Assembly: GCF_963678635.1 (NCBI RefSeq)
Contig: NC_087066.1
Location: forward strand, 23,985,609-24,049,608
DNA: 64,000 nucleotides
Direction of reading: 5' to 3'
From: Symsagittifera roscoffensis
Taxonomy: Eukaryota > Xenacoelomorpha > Acoela > Convolutidae
A program made the position numbers and the translations under genes. Of this stretch, positions 1 through 11,186 are shown in pieces. How positions within the stretch are numbered: the first letter of the stretch is position 1; each line of letters begins with the position of its first letter. A model generated the notes under the pieces. The model made no database searches, had not been told where the DNA came from, and saw only the letters and a list, made by a program, of their open reading frames with translations.

Positions 1-2642
1 AAGTTTCTGCAGTGATAGTTCATACAGGAACTTAAACTGGTCTCTCTCGCAGACAATTTCGGATATTTTGTTTTCGGCTGTTTGTAATTTCTGCTCAAGT
101 GCTTGGAACTGACCAAGCATGCTTTGATATTGTGAAGTGTTTTCAAGCTTATTTTGCTTTTGTAGGCTTTCAATCTCATTTCGTAGACTCTCAATAGTCA
201 CTTTGCCATGGTATATTTGCATCTCCTGTGATTCCATCCTAGTTGTGAGAAATTTAAGGTTCTCTGCTAACGCTTCCGCCCTTGCTTCGGCTTCCATTCG
301 TTCACTTTCAAGCTGTTGCAGCTTAGTCATCATGCGATTTTGATCCATCTCTATCTGATTTTTCTGTTGTTCGGCCAATAAATTGTTGATTTCACGCTCA
401 AAGTGTTTCTTGCCATCTAAAGCTTCCTTCAACTCTTGTTTCAAATTTACCAAATTCCTCCGGAAGTTTTTCTCGTTATCTGTCATTTGAGTTTCAACTC
501 GTTTCAGATTTTGTTCCAGTGTTTGACACTTTTGTTCAAAATGGTCACGTTCAACTACTTTTTCACGCGTATTTTCAATAACGTTATTCGCCTTTTGCAC
601 AATTTGTTGAAGATTTTCATTTTTCATCCTTAATTGCGTGTTTTCGTCCATAATTGTTGCTAGTTTGTTTTTCAGTTTGGAAACTTTGTTCTTGTAATCT
701 TGTATTTGTTCAGCAGACCTCGCAATTTTTTCAGCATCTGTAGACTCGGAAACCTCGTTGCTCCTTTCGTTCATACTTTCAACTGCCTGTCTCAGTTTCT
801 GTTGGTCATTATAAGCTTGATCAAGAGCTTTGAACAACACTTTTACTTGTTCTTTCTCCAAAACTGATACGTCTTTTGTTGACATAAATTTGCGCAGAAA
901 CTCTAAAACATGCGAAGGCGCCTCCGATTCTGGTAAATCATTCGGCGATGCCCTTTGATTTCCTCTTCCACTGTTCGGGTTTTTGGGTCTAACCGGAGAA
1001 GGAGTTGACTGATTAATTTGCTCCGAGTTGTAATATTCACCCGAGCTGGCTTGGCTCTCCGTATTTTGCTCTACAGGACTTTGAGAGGCGGCGTCAATGC
1101 TGTTTTCAACTCTCAAACTTCGATCTTGAATTGGTAATGAAGCTGTACTAGTATGACTCAGCATTATGATCTTAGACATCATATCACGATTTTGACTCCA
1201 AGTTTGCTTCAGTTCTTGTTTCAATTGACGCATTGCGATCCGGCCACGCAGTTTCATTTCATTCAGTCGTTTAGTTTTCACGTCGTCGTCAATTCTTCCG
1301 TTCTGATTGGCTGAACCATCTTGTGGTGTTTCGATCATTTGATTCTGGACGTCCTGAATGTGCTTGAAAAACATTCTAGAAAGTTCCTCGACTTCGGTCA
1401 TGCATTTCAGTTCAGTTTTAGAAATCTCGGCAGCGATAAGATTCTTTTCACGTGTCGCATCCTGTCGAGCCTGTTCTGAGAACTCGATCCGCTCTGTTGC
1501 ATAATCAAGCATCTCACGTAATGCAACTATGTCTTCATCTTGCAATGCATCATTTCTGACATTACGTAATACCGAGCCGATTCTTGCGTAACCACTTGCA
1601 TTGCTGACGTCATATTCCATGAATGTACTTGGCTCGTCGTTCTCGGGCACAGGACTGTTACGAACGTTGATGGCTGAACCAGTTATGGTACTCGCTTGGT
1701 TGTGTACCGCGTGATTTCGATTGTCTGGTTTTGGAGTACTTCGGTCGTATCCAAATCGAGCTTGCGAGTTTGACTGACTTGAGTTTGAATTAGATGATGC
1801 ACTACTTAGAGGAGTTATGTGAACAGGTGTCGAGGATCCAGACTTAGACATTCTGTTTGAGCTTTCGGTTTTCTTGGAATTTTGCTTCGTGTCTTCATTT
1901 GGATTCGGGCTGATAGATTGAGATGTTGGTGATACGACTTGTCTGATTGGACTTGGCGGGGGTTTTGATTTTAGAGGTCTGTTGCTTTGATGGTGCTGAT
2001 GTGAATGAGTATGAAGGTAGTGGGGGTTAGTCTGCTGTCGAGGACTTGCAACGTTTGCATTTTCTTTATCGACGACTTGATTTGGAGCCGCGTTTGCTGT
2101 TTTATGTGGACAAGCTCCGTTACTCACGCCGGAGTAACTGGAAGCCGCTGCAATATGAGGCGCTTTTTCTTGTTTTGTTTGAATCTTCTGAGCTGAAGAT
2201 GAGCGTTTTGGTGATAAGATATTGTTATTGGGGTTGGAATAATTATTATTTGATTGGGATAATTTAATATCAGTGCTTGAAGCTCGATGCGGCGAGGCGT
2301 CAGGGGCTGTTTTCGGCTGTTCCTTGAACGCAGCATGTGGTCGCAATCTGCTGTATGCTCCATCATTATTTATTTCGGTTGTGGCTGTGACGTCGAGTTT
2401 CGATATCGGCGCTTGCAATGCAGAATTTGCTCTCCTGTGGGGTTTCACAGCCGGTGGGGCGTTAGTTGGAGTTTCCCCTCGGGAGTATGGGTTGCGGGGT
2501 GGGGGAGGGGGTTTGTCGGTTTCACTCGTGTCTGCCAGGTTGCTCATAGAGGGGAATTTGGTTTTTGCCGACGATTGGGGTACTCTGGTTATTTTGGCTT
2601 TAGGCTCGTCATCTTGACTGGCCTCGCCAGAAGTAGTAGATG
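1..2642 (-). CDS. Exon: Ser/Pro/Asn-rich linker followed by long coiled coil, open to the window edge
   Basis: An ATTTTAG acceptor at 2643-2644 is followed by 880 open codons to base 1 with no stop. The first half (about 2640-1650) is rich in Ser, Pro, Asn and Gln, with proline runs such as KPPPPPRNPYS and a His-rich stretch. From about 1560 to 1150 there is a first helical region. From about 930 to 1 the sequence is rich in Glu, Lys, Gln and Leu with heptad-like spacing and no prolines, typical of a long coiled coil. I infer dimerisation or filament binding. The 2.6-kb size is unusual beside the 180-240-nt exons upstream. Confidence 0.78.
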
Positions 2643-5600
2643 CTAAAATAGATCAGCCATGACAATTTTAGAGCTTTTACCAAAAAATTTTGAATTAAAC
2701 AGATTTTAAAACAAGAGATTTTAAGAAAGTTGAAATTTTTAATCGCATTAGGAAGAAATCGCTGTAATTATTTTGGGAGATATTTGCTGACCACGTAAAC
2801 GCGTTATTTGCTGCCCGCGTCTCAACGTATAATGAAAAATTGGAAGAAAAATCAGATGCCCACAGTGGTTTGTTTAATATTTTTTATAGTTGGCTATTGG
2901 GCATGATAGTTTTGCAATATTGGGCCAAAGTAATACGCACCTGCGCCCTCCTCTGAAGAGTACTCTCTGAATCTGTAAGGGGGCCCGGGGAAATTTTCCT
3001 GGTGGAGAAAGGGCAGGATGTCCTTGAAGGGGGGCCTATGCTGAGGTGATTCCACTAGACAAGAGGCGATCAGGTGTCTCGCTCTGCTGATAATGCTGAT
3101 TGGCAGTCGGGTACCCCAATCCGCATTCAGAATCTTAACAAATCATTTCTGCGTGAATCTATGCTCAAAATGGAGAAAAAATGTCATCCCAGGTCATATG
3201 AACTCATTTTGAAAAGAGAGCTCAATTCTACAAGCAAACTGTAGCATCATTAATCTCTTTTAGAGATAGTTTTGCCTGCAAATGTTTTTAGCATGACCTC
3301 TTGCTACCCAAGAGTTTCGGACCTATTTTGAAATCTACTTTTTGTGTTTTTGAATCTCCTGCAAATATATTTGCTCGACTTTCAAGTTGTTTTGCAAGGG
3401 TTAGTAAAATCTAAACGAATGGCGGCGTGAATGTTGTAGTTTCTTTGTAGCTTACCCTGTCGATATCGAATGACTCATCCTGGCCCCTTTTGAACACAGT
3501 CCATAGAAGGAAGCCGAAGGACCACACGTCACTCCTGCATGAGAACTGGTTCTGGTAGAATTCGGGTGGGGGCGTCTTCACTTTGTAGATGTATTCGGGG
3601 ATCATAAGGGACTCGTAGTCTCCCTCGTAGCGAGACAGATGGAACCCAGTTAGTTTCACCCGACACACTTCGTCTATCACGCAGTTCTCCGCTGCCTGTA
3701 AAAGATAAATTCAGCTTTTAGAAGTACAAATGATAGAAGTTAATGTTTTTTTCTTGCCGCGTATGTCATTAACGGAACAGAATGAACAGCAATTTTATAT
3801 CCTTTTGAAAAATGTGTTTTTTATTCAAAATGTGTATTTGAAAATTGCTAGCTTCTTAGTTTAGAGATACTTGATGTCCGTAGGATATCCGTAGATACTT
3901 GGCGTAGAATTTCCAATTAAAAGCTGGGATGGGGGGTTCTGGTCTACTACGGGGCGTTTTCAATTCGATTACTGTTAATTCAGCTTGGGTTTAGCAATAG
4001 CTCTCCTTATATAGAATTGCTTCAATCACTAAAAATACTTCGCTGTGTTCTATCAACTTACCAATTCATTGTGCACAATTCTCTTACTCTCCAGGTACTC
4101 CATGGCCTTGCATATATCCCTGGATATCCTCAAAAGGTCATTTGGTCTCAGTAGGAGCGACATAGTGTTACGATGCAGGTACTCTATCAGAGCCCCTTCT
4201 CCCAGGGACTCGCTCACCAGGAAACACTTGGGAGATGTTTCCAGAGAACAGCCGAGAAGGGCTGCTATGTTTTCGTGTTTAACAGCCCTGAAAGAGATGA
4301 TTATGTGAAAATATTTGGCGTTTCGAGTCTTTTTTACGCAAATGTAGCTTAATGCAAAATCGGTGTCGAAAATGAACGATCCATTGCGCGATTGAATTAG
4401 CAAAACTAGGCGCATACCTTTTGCTGACATCATGCTTAAATGAGTGAAAAGGTTTTCCGTGAGGTGACTTTTCGTAACAGGCAAGAAACAGAAGCAAAAA
4501 TTCAACGGCAAACGCTGTTTCTCGCGCACTATATGGAGGCGTCCTCTATGATAGAGACCGAATGATGGAAACTAGTATGAGCCAATCAGAATTGAGCGTT
4601 CAAAAATCTCACTGAAATCGCAAAAATTTTAAAGTTAGATCTCAAACGCATATAAAATAAATTAATTCTTAAAGAACAACGGTTTTAAAAAAATGAAAAA
4701 CAAAACAAGAAATTTAATTGATATCATGAATTGAGCCAAAAAAACTTGACTGTACAGCTAAAGTTTGTTTTCTGCTAAACTTGACCTCGGTTTTGTTTAT
4801 AAACCATTAAGTGAATCGAAACGTCTAGCAATTCTGATTGGTTGGAAACTTTCAATCATCCGAAACCTCCATCATGAGAATAACTTCGTATTATACAGTG
4901 CTGATTTGACAAAACAAACAAAATTGGAAACGCATTTTTTTCAAATTGGGTTTAGATCAGAAACGAGATAAGACAGCAAAATTCCAAAATAAATAATTAT
5001 TATTTAATAATTTCTTCCTTGTCTCGATTCTGATTGGTTAAAGCAGTATTTGTCTGCTTACTGTCGAGTAGAAATACGCGGTTGTCTAAATACTGCTACG
5101 TAACCCAATTTATTTTGCAAAATTCGAGCCAAATTTTCACCTCAAAAAAGAATCATTTTGGCATTTCTTAGTGAATCAAAAGTAAACCTAAAATTATCAA
5201 GTTAATTGATAATAAAATTATATCAAAAGAAGCCTCTTACACAGCCGAACAAAATTTTAAACCAAAAAAATCTCCGAAATTTTGTGCAAAACCTGTAAAA
5301 AAAGTTTTAAACAAAAATTTTTAGGTTTAAATAGTAGAAATAATAATTTTGGCTGCCATCTAAAACTTTGTTGGACTGTGTACGAAGCTTCTTTTGATAT
5401 TATTTTTTAATCAACTACCATAATTTTAGGATTAATTTTGATTAACTAAGAAAAGCTCAATTGACCAAATTTTGGGGTGAAACTTTGGTCCCGATTTTCG
5501 CAAATTTTTTTTTTGTCTAATATGAACCCTATTTGAGAAAAACGCGCACGTTTAAAATTTCCAATGTCGTTCGTTTTTATATCAGCGCTCTATTAGTGGT

Positions 5601-8600
5601 GCCCAATGGTCCGAGTTGTCGCTTGATATGAATGTGAGTATTTTTAGTTATTCCGCCAAATTTAACTAAAATTAAAACTTACAAAACAGAAATATAAGTG
5701 CTTGAATATGATAGGTTGAAATTAAATGCTTTGCTAATACATAATTTGAAAAAGTAGATCAGTTAGTAATTGATATGCTGTTTGACTATTTAGGGCAGAA
5801 TTAGTAACAAGAATGATCCTGACCTTGATTATGCGAAGAAAAAGTAATTAATTTGCTTTAAATGTGAATGAACTTATAGAATGTTCCATTTTGTTTAAAA
5901 AAATCCCTCAAGTTTCAGTATTTGCCGTAATCAATGAGAAAATTATCGATACTTGAATAAGAAGTGGTTATTTTTCTGTAATATTAAGTCTACAAGTCTA
6001 CTGGTATCAAGGTGAAAACATGAAAGCTCCTGACCCATAAGGTGCCCTGGCTCTTCTCTGTTATATGGCCCAAAATCTAATCTCGGATCAATTGAGCAAT
6101 CTCCCCCCCGTAATGACCAATTGAGCTATCTCCCCCCAGCAAAAACGGTAAAACGCTACAAAACGACGTCAGCAAACGCAAATACATGGTTAATGTGTTC
6201 GCAGCACGCAATCAATTGACCGAGTGAAGTTTATTTTATATAAGTTTCGAGAAAAAAGTTGAAAAAGAAAAAAAATCGATTTTTTCTTCAAATTTTTTGT
6301 TGGAAATTTTTGTTTGTACGACCATGGCCTCATCGAGCAAAGCGACTTACCAGGTTTTGTGCCCTAGCCTTATATCTGAATATCAAAAATTGTTCTCCGC
6401 AGCACATTAAAATTGCTTTTTTTTTCCATTTAGGACAAAAAAGGCCCTTTATGCGACCCAAGTCGCCTTAGTTTTATTGATTCTTTTTTCACTCTGAATT
6501 TAAATTTTGAGCTTTGATATTGTAAACTTATGCTTTCCACTATCGTTGAAGAAACTGATTCGTGATTTCATATCATTCAAACAATTTTGAAGTGGCTATA
6601 AACATGTCTCAAGTACGTATTGAGCTATCTCCCCCCCACGCGAGAATGGGGGGGGGGGGATTGCTTAATTGATCCCTAATCTCAATATCAACTTGAAAGT
6701 TGGATCATATTGCTCAACTCTGATTGGTTGAAAATAGCTTCAGAAAAAGGTCTGATATTGCAACAAAAATTGAAGCTCAATTAACAATATGATAATTTTG
6801 GCCGTAAATCAGAAAATATCTCGTGTCTCAAGATAATTAAGATGTCAAAAATCGATAATTATTGTCAATTAAAAGTTTTTTTTATGTTTAAAGTTTTCCC
6901 CACACCCATTTTGAAGGACAAACTGTTAAGTCTTACCACTACTATTGCAATATTTGAACCAAGGTGCGTGTCTCTCGTCTTTTTGGAATGAATTTTGTGC
7001 CGGAATAATATGCAGAATGCTTTACGAGTTAATTGAATGTTATAAATATCGACATTGAAAACGGATAAATACATGAGTCAGCTCTTATTTTCCCCCCAGA
7101 AAAAAGGTGTGAAATCTTGCATACGAATTATTTTCAAGATTTACATTTCGACAACTAACATGCAGTTACTTTTGTTCAATTTCTGAAGTTTAATTTGATT
7201 TAAAATGACAATTATGACTGAATATACCCATAAAAAGGCTAGTGCTGATATAAATAAATCAGATTTGTTGATAGCTGATTACTAATTTTGATCTAATTTC
7301 TGGCCTTAAAAAAAGGTTTTTAGAGATTTTGGCTGAAACAAGACAGAGTGAAACTCTTCATAAATATGGGTTCAATACGAGACCACTTTTTCCAAGATTA
7401 TTGACCATTGAGCATCACAGCATCACCATTGAGAAAGGTATTTTAAGCAAAAAAGCAGTCAAGTACTTAAGTTCTCTCATTGAGCATCACAAAAACCATA
7501 GTTGTTGCAAAACATTGAAACAATTATGGTCTAAATTTTTTCCTGATCTAAAAATTCTATTATGCGTTTTCAAAGTCGCCCAGCTTATAATGGTGGAGGT
7601 ATACTCACATGAGTATTTTGCTGTGTCGTGAAAAGAGTGCCTTCTGATCATCGCTCGAAGCTGAAGATGAACTGTGTTCACGACACTGTTGAACGATGAC
7701 GTCACTCTTGCGCCAGTGGCCGAATCGCACATCCCAGGGCAGTCGCAGGTCAAAAGGCTGAACAATCTTCACTTCATTCAACTGCAGAGCGAACAGATCT
7801 GAACAAAACGACCAATTTACTTTGCAATGGACGATGGCAGTAGCGCACTAAGGCAAGGGGACAGTAGCGGGCTTAGATTTGGCCCCTGCCGACCCAAAGG
7901 TTCTCCCCTCTACTGTTTTGAGATGTCCATTTTGGCTGACTGGCCCCAAAAAATTTTCTAAAGGCGCCTTAGGTGCCTCTATATATTAAATTTGATGGGG
8001 GAGCGCGCGACAAAAAAAAAATTGATGGGGGAGCGCGCGACAAAAAGTGCCTTTTTTGACCTGTTTTTTTTTCTTCAAATTTTGCCTGCGGCACAGAAAA
8101 TTTGGTCAAAATAGGATCTTTATAGTGTTTTAGGGGAGCTCAGAAAATCAATTTGGTTTGTCGAATTAAAAAAAAAAGGTCAATTTTTATCGATTATCCA
8201 ATTACTTGTATTTTGGTGTCTTTGAAAACTGTTGCGCCAGCGCCAACCGAACAACCCTAAAAGGTGAAATAGTATCAAAGTGATAGTAGCCGTTCCAGAA
8301 AGAACAGCAGCCAGATTTTGATTGGGGTTGTTCAGTAAAGTTACTGTTTAATAAAATTCGAAGCCAAATAAGTATAAAAACGGGTGAAAATGTTGAACTT
8401 TTAGGCATCCATTTGACTCAGAGCCAAAACATCTGTCCTACTTGCTATATTTTAACCGAGGGTCGCTGTGTTAATAAATGTTTGATAGGTATTAATTTGA
8501 CTTAATTCATCCAAAAATATCTCAGGCTACAAAACACTTGCTAGAACGTCAACAGTCTTGAATTGAAACAATTTAGGTATGACCTTCTCTACAAATGTCA

Positions 8601-9418
8601 ATAATTACGGAGAGTTAGTTATGATCAAGTGACTGGATCGGTCTCTCACCATCAATGACTTGTTTGGGTGGGTACTTGTCCAGCATGATTCCAAGTGCGG
8701 GGCTCTTCTTGCAGTGGTCGACCAGTTGCTGGATACTGGCGAATAGGAGTCCCTTCCCTATCCGGTAGTAGCTCTTCCCATCCGACTCCAGAGTCTCGAT
8801 ATCGAAGTTCTTCACTGTGCGCATAGTGCTGAATACAAAAGATCATCAGTGTTTTTAAGTTTTGAAAAAATACTTGGAAAGGAAAAATTGATATGAATAA
8901 AGTTTGAAAGATGAAGCCTCTTTTTTGAAGCACTGCGAAGTAAGAAAACTAGACTAATCCTTTTTTAACTTGATAGAAATCTGAAAGTTTAATAAACAAT
9001 TTTTTTTCTTCAAATTTCTCTTAGTTTAAATTTCTGTGTTTTGTTATTTTTACTGTGTAGAAGTGTTGAAACCGTTAAGCACCAATGGTTGCAACAGGAT
9101 ATTCAACAAATCACAGATTTTTTCAGTCTAAACCCAATATCCAAAAAAAACTCGAAAGATATCTTATTTCTAAAAAACTGTTTTGACTTACACGAGGAAT
9201 AATTTGATGGACACTGTTCCCAACTGAGTGACCAGGAAGTGTCCCGGAGGCTGTCTCTTAAGTATGGCCTCTGCCACATTTTGGGGGAGATCCTTGAAGT
9301 ACCACCCCTCCCTCCTCACATCCTCAAATCTGATTGGCTTCCCAGTGGTGCCCTGACGTCTGTTCCCTGAAGTCGTGTGCCCACTTGGAGTGGTGGAGCT
9401 GCTCCGACTGGTATTGAC
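1..9418 (-). CDS. SH2 - tyrosine pseudokinase - coiled-coil protein, seven exons, partial at both ends
   Basis: I assembled seven exons on the minus strand: 9418-9192, 8828-8650, 7798-7609, 4287-4062, 3695-3456, 3133-2941 and 2642-1. Every junction has GT and AG, and the codon phases match throughout (1299 codons). The order is a Ser/Thr-rich leader, an SH2 domain (about residues 40-150), a tyrosine-kinase-like domain (about 170-420), a long low-complexity linker, then a coiled coil that continues past base 1. Family knowledge: SH2 binds phosphotyrosine and the kinase transfers phosphate. Here the SH2 FLVR Arg is Thr, the VAIK Lys is Gln, HRD is HNE and DFG is GFH, so I infer a catalytically inactive cytoplasmic scaffold. 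No named family with this domain order came to mind. The first exons are not identified; an SH3 domain could lie upstream. The open frames and conserved folds argue against a decayed pseudogene. Confidence 0.82.
2941..3133 (-). CDS. Exon: end of kinase C-lobe
   Basis: Bases 2941-3133 read in frame between a TTAAG acceptor and a GCAG|GTGCGT donor (193 nt). The segment GTRLPISIISRARHLIASCL followed by VESPQHRPPFKDILPFL matches the end of tyrosine kinases (G.R.P.P..C...L..LM..CW...P..RP.F..I...L). The invariant Arg of the RP motif is kept, while the CW Trp is Leu. A Pro/Gly tail leads to the next exon. There is an in-frame TGA just upstream of the acceptor, which supports the chosen splice site. 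Confidence 0.75.
3456..3695 (-). CDS. Exon: activation segment and SDVWSFG helix (DFG changed to GFH)
   Basis: The acceptor is TTTACAG and the donor is AGG|GTAAGC (240 nt, phase 0 both ends). It opens with AAEN, continuing the catalytic loop and keeping the Asn of AARN. It then has VKLTGFHLSRY where active kinases have VKIxDFGLAR, so the metal-binding Asp is Gly (DFG region 3647-3639). PPPEFYQNQF replaces the usual W(T/M)APE. CRSDVWSFGFLLW is an excellent match to kinase subdomain IX. If the exon is read through its donor, an in-frame stop follows within about 15 codons. Confidence 0.85.
4062..4287 (-). CDS. Exon: kinase hinge to catalytic loop (HRD changed to HNE)
   Basis: The acceptor is TTTCAG and the donor is TTG|GTAAGT (226 nt). 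The exon begins with VKHENIAALLGC, matching the LRHENIVxLLG motif of kinase strand 4. It continues through a hinge-like CFLVSESLGEGALIEYLHR and helix E (ISRDICKAMEYLESKRIVHNE). The catalytic loop HRD reads HNE (codons 4073-4065), so the catalytic Asp is Glu and the Arg is Asn. Confidence 0.82.
5113..5512. repeat. Long imperfect inverted repeat (fold-back element)
   Basis: The left arm (about 5113-5265) and the right arm (about 5358-5512) are reverse complements with mismatches over roughly 150 bp. Paired landmarks include CAAAAGAAGCCTC with GAAGCTTCTTTTG, ACACAGCCGAACAAA with TTTGTTGGACTGTGT, and CCTAAAATTAT with ATAATTTTAGG. The spacer is about 90 bp. It is probably a MITE or a self-paired copy of one repeat. 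No target duplication was defined. Confidence 0.6.
6085..6675. mobile_element. hAT-like MITE with 8-bp target duplication
   Basis: The terminal inverted repeats are about 25 bp: GGATCAATTGAGCAATCTCC on the left and its near-perfect reverse complement at 6650-6675, each followed inward by C or G runs. The element is flanked by CTAATCTC at 6077-6084 and again at 6676-6683, an 8-bp target duplication typical of hAT transposons. Related GAGCTATCTCCCCCC motifs recur inside near 6124 and 6622. It is 591 bp with no transposase, so it is non-autonomous. Confidence 0.75.
7609..7798 (-). CDS. Exon: degenerate kinase N-lobe
   Basis: The acceptor is GTTCAG and the donor is AT|GTGAGT (190 nt). The segment LPWDVRFGHWRKSDVIVQQ aligns with the strand 1-3 region of Src-type kinases. 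The glycine-rich loop is shortened and not recognisable. The VAIK Lys position is Gln (codon 7691-7689). The following Ser-rich stretch and helix C have no clear Glu at the expected position. On its own the exon would not be recognised as a kinase; its place between SH2 and the C-lobe exons, with matching phase, supports the call. Confidence 0.7.
7978..8048. repeat. Two tandem copies of a GGGGGAGCGCGCGAC unit
   Basis: A unit of about 33 bp containing TTGATGGGGGAGCGCGCGAC is present twice head to tail with A-runs between the copies. A related, diverged block with TCTAAAGGCGCC lies at 57.64 kb, so the surrounding sequence is a dispersed repeat. Confidence 0.6.
8650..8828 (-). CDS. Exon: C-terminal half of the SH2 domain
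   Basis: The acceptor is TTCAG and the donor is G|GTGAGA (179 nt, phase 2 in, phase 1 out). It encodes VKNFDIETLESDGKSYYRIG followed by LLFASIQQLVDHCKK. This is the SH2 pattern of strand D, then the [FL]xx[LI]xxLVxHY helix B. The strand-D His that usually helps bind phosphotyrosine is not seen (VKNF instead of VKHY). Confidence 0.8.
9192..9418 (-). CDS. Exon: Ser/Thr-rich leader and N-terminal half of the SH2 domain
   Basis: The exon is bounded by a TTTAG acceptor and a GTAAGT donor. It starts in phase 0 and ends in phase 2 (227 nt). About 38 residues rich in Ser, Thr and Gly lead into the SH2 start, GWYFKDLPQNVAEAILKR, in which the Trp-Tyr and the helix A pattern are typical. The phosphopeptide-binding strand reads GHFLVTQ, so Thr (codon 9229-9227) sits where nearly all SH2 domains have the phosphate-binding Arg of FLVRES. 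Confidence 0.8.
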
Positions 9419-9433
9419 CTAAACAGTGATTTT

Positions 9434-9455
9434 TCTCTCTCTCTCTCTCTCTCTC
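9434..9455. repeat. (CT)n microsatellite
   Basis: Eleven CT units lie just upstream of the SH2 exon acceptor. Read on the gene strand this is a GA tract, so it is not a normal polypyrimidine tract for that acceptor. Confidence 0.9.
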
Positions 9456-11186
9456 AAAAAGATTTGTTGGAGGTTCGTATTATGTATTAGTTACAAAAAT
9501 GACTTCGGTGTATTTTGAGTATTTTATGTTCATCTTGATAATTTCTTTCTAAAAATGTTATAAGATTCTAACACTTCTGGCAAAAATTTTTTGATTGGTG
9601 TCTTAAAGATACTTTACTACTCTTGGCGTTAAGAAAAGGTTATCAATAAGATAAAATTTTTTCCTGTAAAAAATAATTTAACAATCAGTTTTCATTCAAT
9701 TCACTTTACCAAGTTCATTTGTTGAGCACCCTTTTTTTGGAACATTTGCGGTTTAAATGTTATTTTTTTTCTCAAAACATTCGCACTTTTTTTGGCCTGA
9801 CTTAATAATTTTTTTGCCAGTCGGCAAATAAGTTAATTTTTTTTGACGTTCCAAACTTTTTTCCTGACCTTTTAACTTTCATTTTAATTGAACGGGCGGC
9901 TATCCAAGGTAGCCCATCTTCGGTTTCACTTATTTTAAACGCTAGCAGTTTTGCTTAAAGTATTTTTCTTAACATTTGAGTCGGAAGCAGAAGTTTACAA
10001 TATGTTTTTCGGTTTTTCAAAAAATATATATTTTAGACTTCGATTTTTTTACCCAGTTTAATAGTCTTTCTCTTATTTGCGCAATTTTTTAAGAAAAATT
10101 TATTGGACGTTTTTACTGCATATTTGTTGCATCAAGAAGTCTAAGCATTTTGAACTTTTCAATATCTGTTTCGCAAGTGATCGTTTTTCATTAACTCAGA
10201 AGTGCCGTTAGTTGCAATTTCGTTCCGACCAGGTCACTGAAAATGACTCGAAAGAGGTGGCGTAAAATTTGTTTTTTCTAGCCAACTTGTACCCAAATAA
10301 ACCATGTACAGGGTCAAGTGGGATAGCAGCATACTAAAGCACTAAAATAATTCGCATATTTTGTATTTCAAATTGAATTAGACAAAGTCTGATGAGAAGT
10401 TGGTCTCCCAAGTTTAAGTTTGCTACAACCTTCATGTTTTTTAGCTATAGTTACCCGTTGTTCTTGCATTTCTATAATTTTGAGTTTTCTCCCTGAAATC
10501 AGTTTGATCCGAAAATTTTTTGCTAACAGTACAGCAACCGGTTATTTTCGTTCTAGATTGGTATTTATGAAACAAAAAACATCGTGTCGTTTTCACCAAT
10601 GAGAAAAAGACGTTTCTTCTTGCCTAATTTTACTTGATTGCTGGTAAATCAAAAAAAAAAGAACCAGCAGAAAAAATTGCATTCAATGATTTTAGAATGA
10701 AGCAGCAATTCGCAACTGAGAGATAATAAAAAAAAATTTTCAACTTTTATGTTGCGTCTAAATACTTAACAGTTTTTCAAAAAAATTAAAATCGATTTTT
10801 TTTCTCAAAGTCTGCTTTTCAAGTTATCTGGAATGTTGTAGTTTTGTACTGCAAGTGCTGCGTTATTAGGTGTAAATTTTTTAGTTTATGTGCTGCAAAC
10901 TATGTTCTTATTCAAACATTTTTGGGTAACCTACACTAAAAACTTTCCAAAGGCGCTTTTGGCAGCAATTTATATCAATTTTGACCTCATAACTACTCTG
11001 GACGGGCGGGGTTAAGTGTCATACAAAACCAATAAAGTTTAGTAATGATTGGTAGATAGATAGAAAAATTTTGAAAAGGTTTTCCGTTTTTCTGTTTCCT
11101 TTTTTTCAGATTACATCTTGACAATTAACTCACACGATGTTGAATCTTCTATGTTTTCAGTGAAAAAATGAGCCATTAAGATTTTC

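Larger units (their letters stand above)
4288..7608. other. 3.3-kb intron of the pseudokinase gene, repeat-filled
   Basis: This intron holds no credible exon. It contains a fold-back element near 5.1-5.5 kb, a hAT-like MITE at 6085-6675, and several copies of a TCTGATTGG motif in both orientations (4575, 4833, 5030, 6720). These motifs are probably ends of small transposon relics. The other introns are 298-851 bp. Confidence 0.6.

Noticed and set aside
2273-2646. Plus-strand open frames of 114 and 119 codons
   Set aside because: They are shadows of the well-supported minus-strand coding exon, in the opposite strand of a Pro/Ser-rich segment.
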